Below, piece after piece: positions 52,223-53,913 of a DNA stretch of 53,913 nt. A program made the position numbers and the translations under genes. Position 1 is the first letter of the stretch. Each line of letters opens with the position of its first letter. Source of the stretch: Candidatus Heritagella gallinarum. Lineage in GTDB: Bacteria > Bacillota > Clostridia > Oscillospirales > Acutalibacteraceae. The stretch covers positions 1 to 53,913 of the forward strand of contig CAJFNK010000006.1 of the NCBI GenBank assembly GCA_904394685.1, in the 5' to 3' direction. Below the pieces are notes generated by a model. That model did not search any database, was not told where the DNA came from, and saw nothing but the letters and a program-made list of their open reading frames with translations.

Positions 52223-53086
52223 TTACTCTTTCGTCTCGTCCCGATACAGATACAGGAACACATCCTCCAAATTGGCCTCCACCGGGTTCTCATAGGCTCC
52301 CGGTTCCCCGGCATAACGCACCAGCACCTCGCCGTGTTCGGGTTTCTCTCCCAGCACCAGATGCATTCTCTGGAACTCCTCCCACTCCTTTTCGGAGATG
52401 CGGGTTTCATACACCCGCCCCTGCATCATGGAGCAAACGGTTTCCACAGGGTTGCAGCCAATCACCTGATGGTCTTTAAGCAAAATCACCTGGTCGGCAA
52501 TGCTTTCAATATCCGATACGATATGGGTAGAAAGGATCACCGTCCGGTCACGTCCCAACGAAGAAATCATGTTGCGGAACCGCACCCGCTCCTTGGGGTC
52601 AAGTCCGGCAGTTGGTTCGTCCAGAATCAGCAGCTTTGGGTCGTTGAGTAAAGCCTGTGCAATTCCAACCCGCTGGAGCATACCGCCCGAAAACTTCCGC
52701 ATCCGCTTTTTGGCGTCTTTTTCCAGCGCCACCTGCGCCAGAACCTCGTCGATTTTCGTTTTGGCTTTTTTGCGATCCATCCCTTTCAGCGCCGCCAGAT
52801 ACATCAAATAGCTTTTGGGAGAATAGCTTTTGTAATAGCCAAACTGCTGGGGCAGATATCCCAGAATCTGACGATATTCCGCTCCCAGATGGTTGATTTC
52901 CGTACCGTTCCACAGAATCTCCCCTTCGGTTGGGAACAGCAAGGTTGCCATCATTTTCATCAGTGTGGTTTTTCCGGCGCCGTTGGGAGCCAGCAGAGCA
53001 TACACACCGTTGCCAAATTCCAAAGAAACATCCGATAAAGCGGTGAAATCACCATATTTTTTCGTTACATGACGTACACTTAACAT
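52223..53086 (-). CDS. ABC transporter ATP-binding protein
   Basis: A 287-residue ATPase with Walker A APNGAGKTTLMKMM (about 33-46), the Q-loop LGYLPQQFGYY, the signature FSGGMLQRVGIAQ, Walker B LLILDEPTAGLDP and the H-loop LSTHIV. The Walker A start APNGAGKT, with Ala rather than Gly first, is typical of the ABC-2 exporter group. It should power the permease encoded next. The ATG at 53086 is 9 bases from GGAGG; the preceding gene's stop overlaps by 7 bases. Confidence 0.95.
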   Translation of the reverse strand: MLSVRHVTKKYGDFTALSDVSLEFGNGVYALLAPNGAGKTTLMKMMATLLFPTEGEILWNGTEINHLGAEYRQILGYLPQQFGYYKSYSPKSYLMYLAALKGMDRKKAKTKIDEVLAQVALEKDAKKRMRKFSGGMLQRVGIAQALLNDPKLLILDEPTAGLDPKERVRFRNMISSLGRDRTVILSTHIVSDIESIADQVILLKDHQVIGCNPVETVCSMMQGRVYETRISEKEWEEFQRMHLVLGEKPEHGEVLVRYAGEPGAYENPVEANLEDVFLYLYRDETKE

Positions 53087-53820
53087 TTCCAATAACCTCC
53101 CGTTTTTTTATTTGACAGAGCTATTTGTCTGGTCTGCCACAGATATAAAACTGCCGTTATCACCGATGCAGCCAACACCACGATCAAAGGTGTACTTCCA
53201 AGCTGATCTACAAGATTCAGAGTAGCCGCTCTGCTCATCAAAAACAGTTCCATCACACACCAGCCCACGACCACCGGCCAGAACCACTTTTCCGGTAACA
53301 GCCGCAAAGCTGCCATCAGTATCGAACCGCAAAGCAGATAAGACGCTGTTGATGCCAGAAACGCTTTAAAAAATATTATTCCGCCTTCGTTCTTCACAGA
53401 AAGGAGAGTGAACACCGTAGACGCCATTCCCAGAAATCCCATGCACAGCATTCGGAACGCCAACAGGTATTTATCATTGTATTTGCATACTGCGCTCATT
53501 TCCCAAACACCCTGATGTTTTCCGATGATGCAGGCCAGCGTACTGATACCGGTTAGCAGCAAGGGCTGGATAAACATGGTGAACTGAAAAATAGAATTAA
53601 GAGAAGATTGCTGCCTATAATATTCCAGAGAAAACAGCCCCACCAGCAGGCACAGCAATGGCGCCCATTTAACTCCCACAAAGCAATTGGAAAGCCCCAC
53701 ATTTTTCAGCATTTGAAACATCAAAGGAAACATCCTTCGCTCCTGCAAATCAGCCCTGTCTAAAATACTATCGATTTCCCGGCGCATTTCCTGCTGGGTA
53801 ACAGGTTCGACATGTTTCAT
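53080..53820 (-). CDS. Membrane protein of the ABC cassette, unknown function
   Basis: A 246-residue protein: a charged cytoplasmic N-terminus of about 45 residues (TQQEMRREIDSILDRADLQE), then about six membrane helices. I find no named family. The layout resembles membrane proteins that accompany ABC exporters and sigma factors in clostridia, and it may regulate or anchor the exporter. I chose the ATG at 53820 after AAGGAGAT; an upstream TTG-led extension is unlikely. The gene overlaps the ATPase start by 7 bases. What lies upstream is outside the window. Confidence 0.7.
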   Translation of the reverse strand: MKHVEPVTQQEMRREIDSILDRADLQERRMFPLMFQMLKNVGLSNCFVGVKWAPLLCLLVGLFSLEYYRQQSSLNSIFQFTMFIQPLLLTGISTLACIIGKHQGVWEMSAVCKYNDKYLLAFRMLCMGFLGMASTVFTLLSVKNEGGIIFFKAFLASTASYLLCGSILMAALRLLPEKWFWPVVVGWCVMELFLMSRAATLNLVDQLGSTPLIVVLAASVITAVLYLWQTRQIALSNKKTGGYWKC

Positions 53821-53913
53821 TAAGTCATCTCCTTGTATTATAGAGTAGTAGTTATTAAAGCCCCTCTCCAAGGGCTGTGCTACACTGTAAGGGATGCTGT
53901 GGATTGGTGATCA

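Noticed and set aside
53836-53842. TATAAT before the membrane protein gene at 53080-53820
   Set aside because: It lies only a few bases before the ribosome site, so a transcript could not include that site; no -35 box fits.
1-53913. CRISPR arrays, insertion sequences, prophage genes
   Set aside because: I saw no regularly spaced repeats, transposase or integrase frames, or phage structural genes on either strand.

Overview
The window looks like chromosomal DNA of a low-to-mid GC Gram-positive anaerobe, most likely a clostridial gut bacterium of the Oscillospiraceae/Ruminococcaceae type. The evidence is the gene content (SigA-type sigma factor of about 370 residues, FabK as the only enoyl reductase seen, zinc-type L31, DUF951, DUF1540, DUF4364, YtaF), strong AGGAGG ribosome sites and frequent TTG starts. 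I cannot name the species.

Left part (1-13.3 kb), almost all on the minus strand: rpoB-rpoC with their own promoter and a long folded leader; then a dgt-dnaG-rpoD-rrf2-yjbR operon (macromolecular synthesis genes plus an Fe-S type Rrf2 regulator) ended by a strong terminator; then yigZ, rpmE and a membrane-anchored VanY-like protein that has lost its metal ligands. Pyruvate kinase (plus strand) is divergent from the VanY-like gene.

Middle (15.4-35.4 kb): a minus-strand housekeeping operon DUF951-prfA-tsaC-coaE-slt-M18 aminopeptidase; a second operon topB-PNPOx-queH-transporter-GNAT; a short QueG-like Fe-S protein; DUF896 and DUF212 proteins; an unfamiliar protein combining a nuclease-like core with a winged helix; a tiny membrane protein with a long leader; the threonine-pathway operon ACT-hom-thrB-lysC; tRNA-Gly(GCC); an XRE regulator; DUF4364; and a HAD phosphatase.

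Right part (35.6-53.9 kb): a cysteine-rich DUF1540 protein; fabH followed by a tight fatty acid synthesis operon fabK-fabD-fabG-fabF-accB-fabZ-accC-accD-accA, with a FabT-like palindrome in its leader and no acpP; then a Gfo/Idh/MocA oxidoreductase, a GH29 alpha-L-fucosidase and CutC; a YtaF-like membrane protein; and an ABC exporter cassette (membrane protein, ATPase, two tandem paralogous permeases), in which the second permease is broken by a one-base frameshift. Each permease is preceded by a related hairpin.

The most unusual items are the VanY pseudoenzyme, the nuclease/winged-helix protein, the cutC promoter that fires straight into a terminator hairpin, the Rrf2 protein with IscR-type ligands plus an extra CX3CX2C tail, the covarying hairpins before the permeases, and the small membrane protein with a structured leader. 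I did not find CRISPR arrays, insertion sequences, prophage genes or an obvious new defence system.
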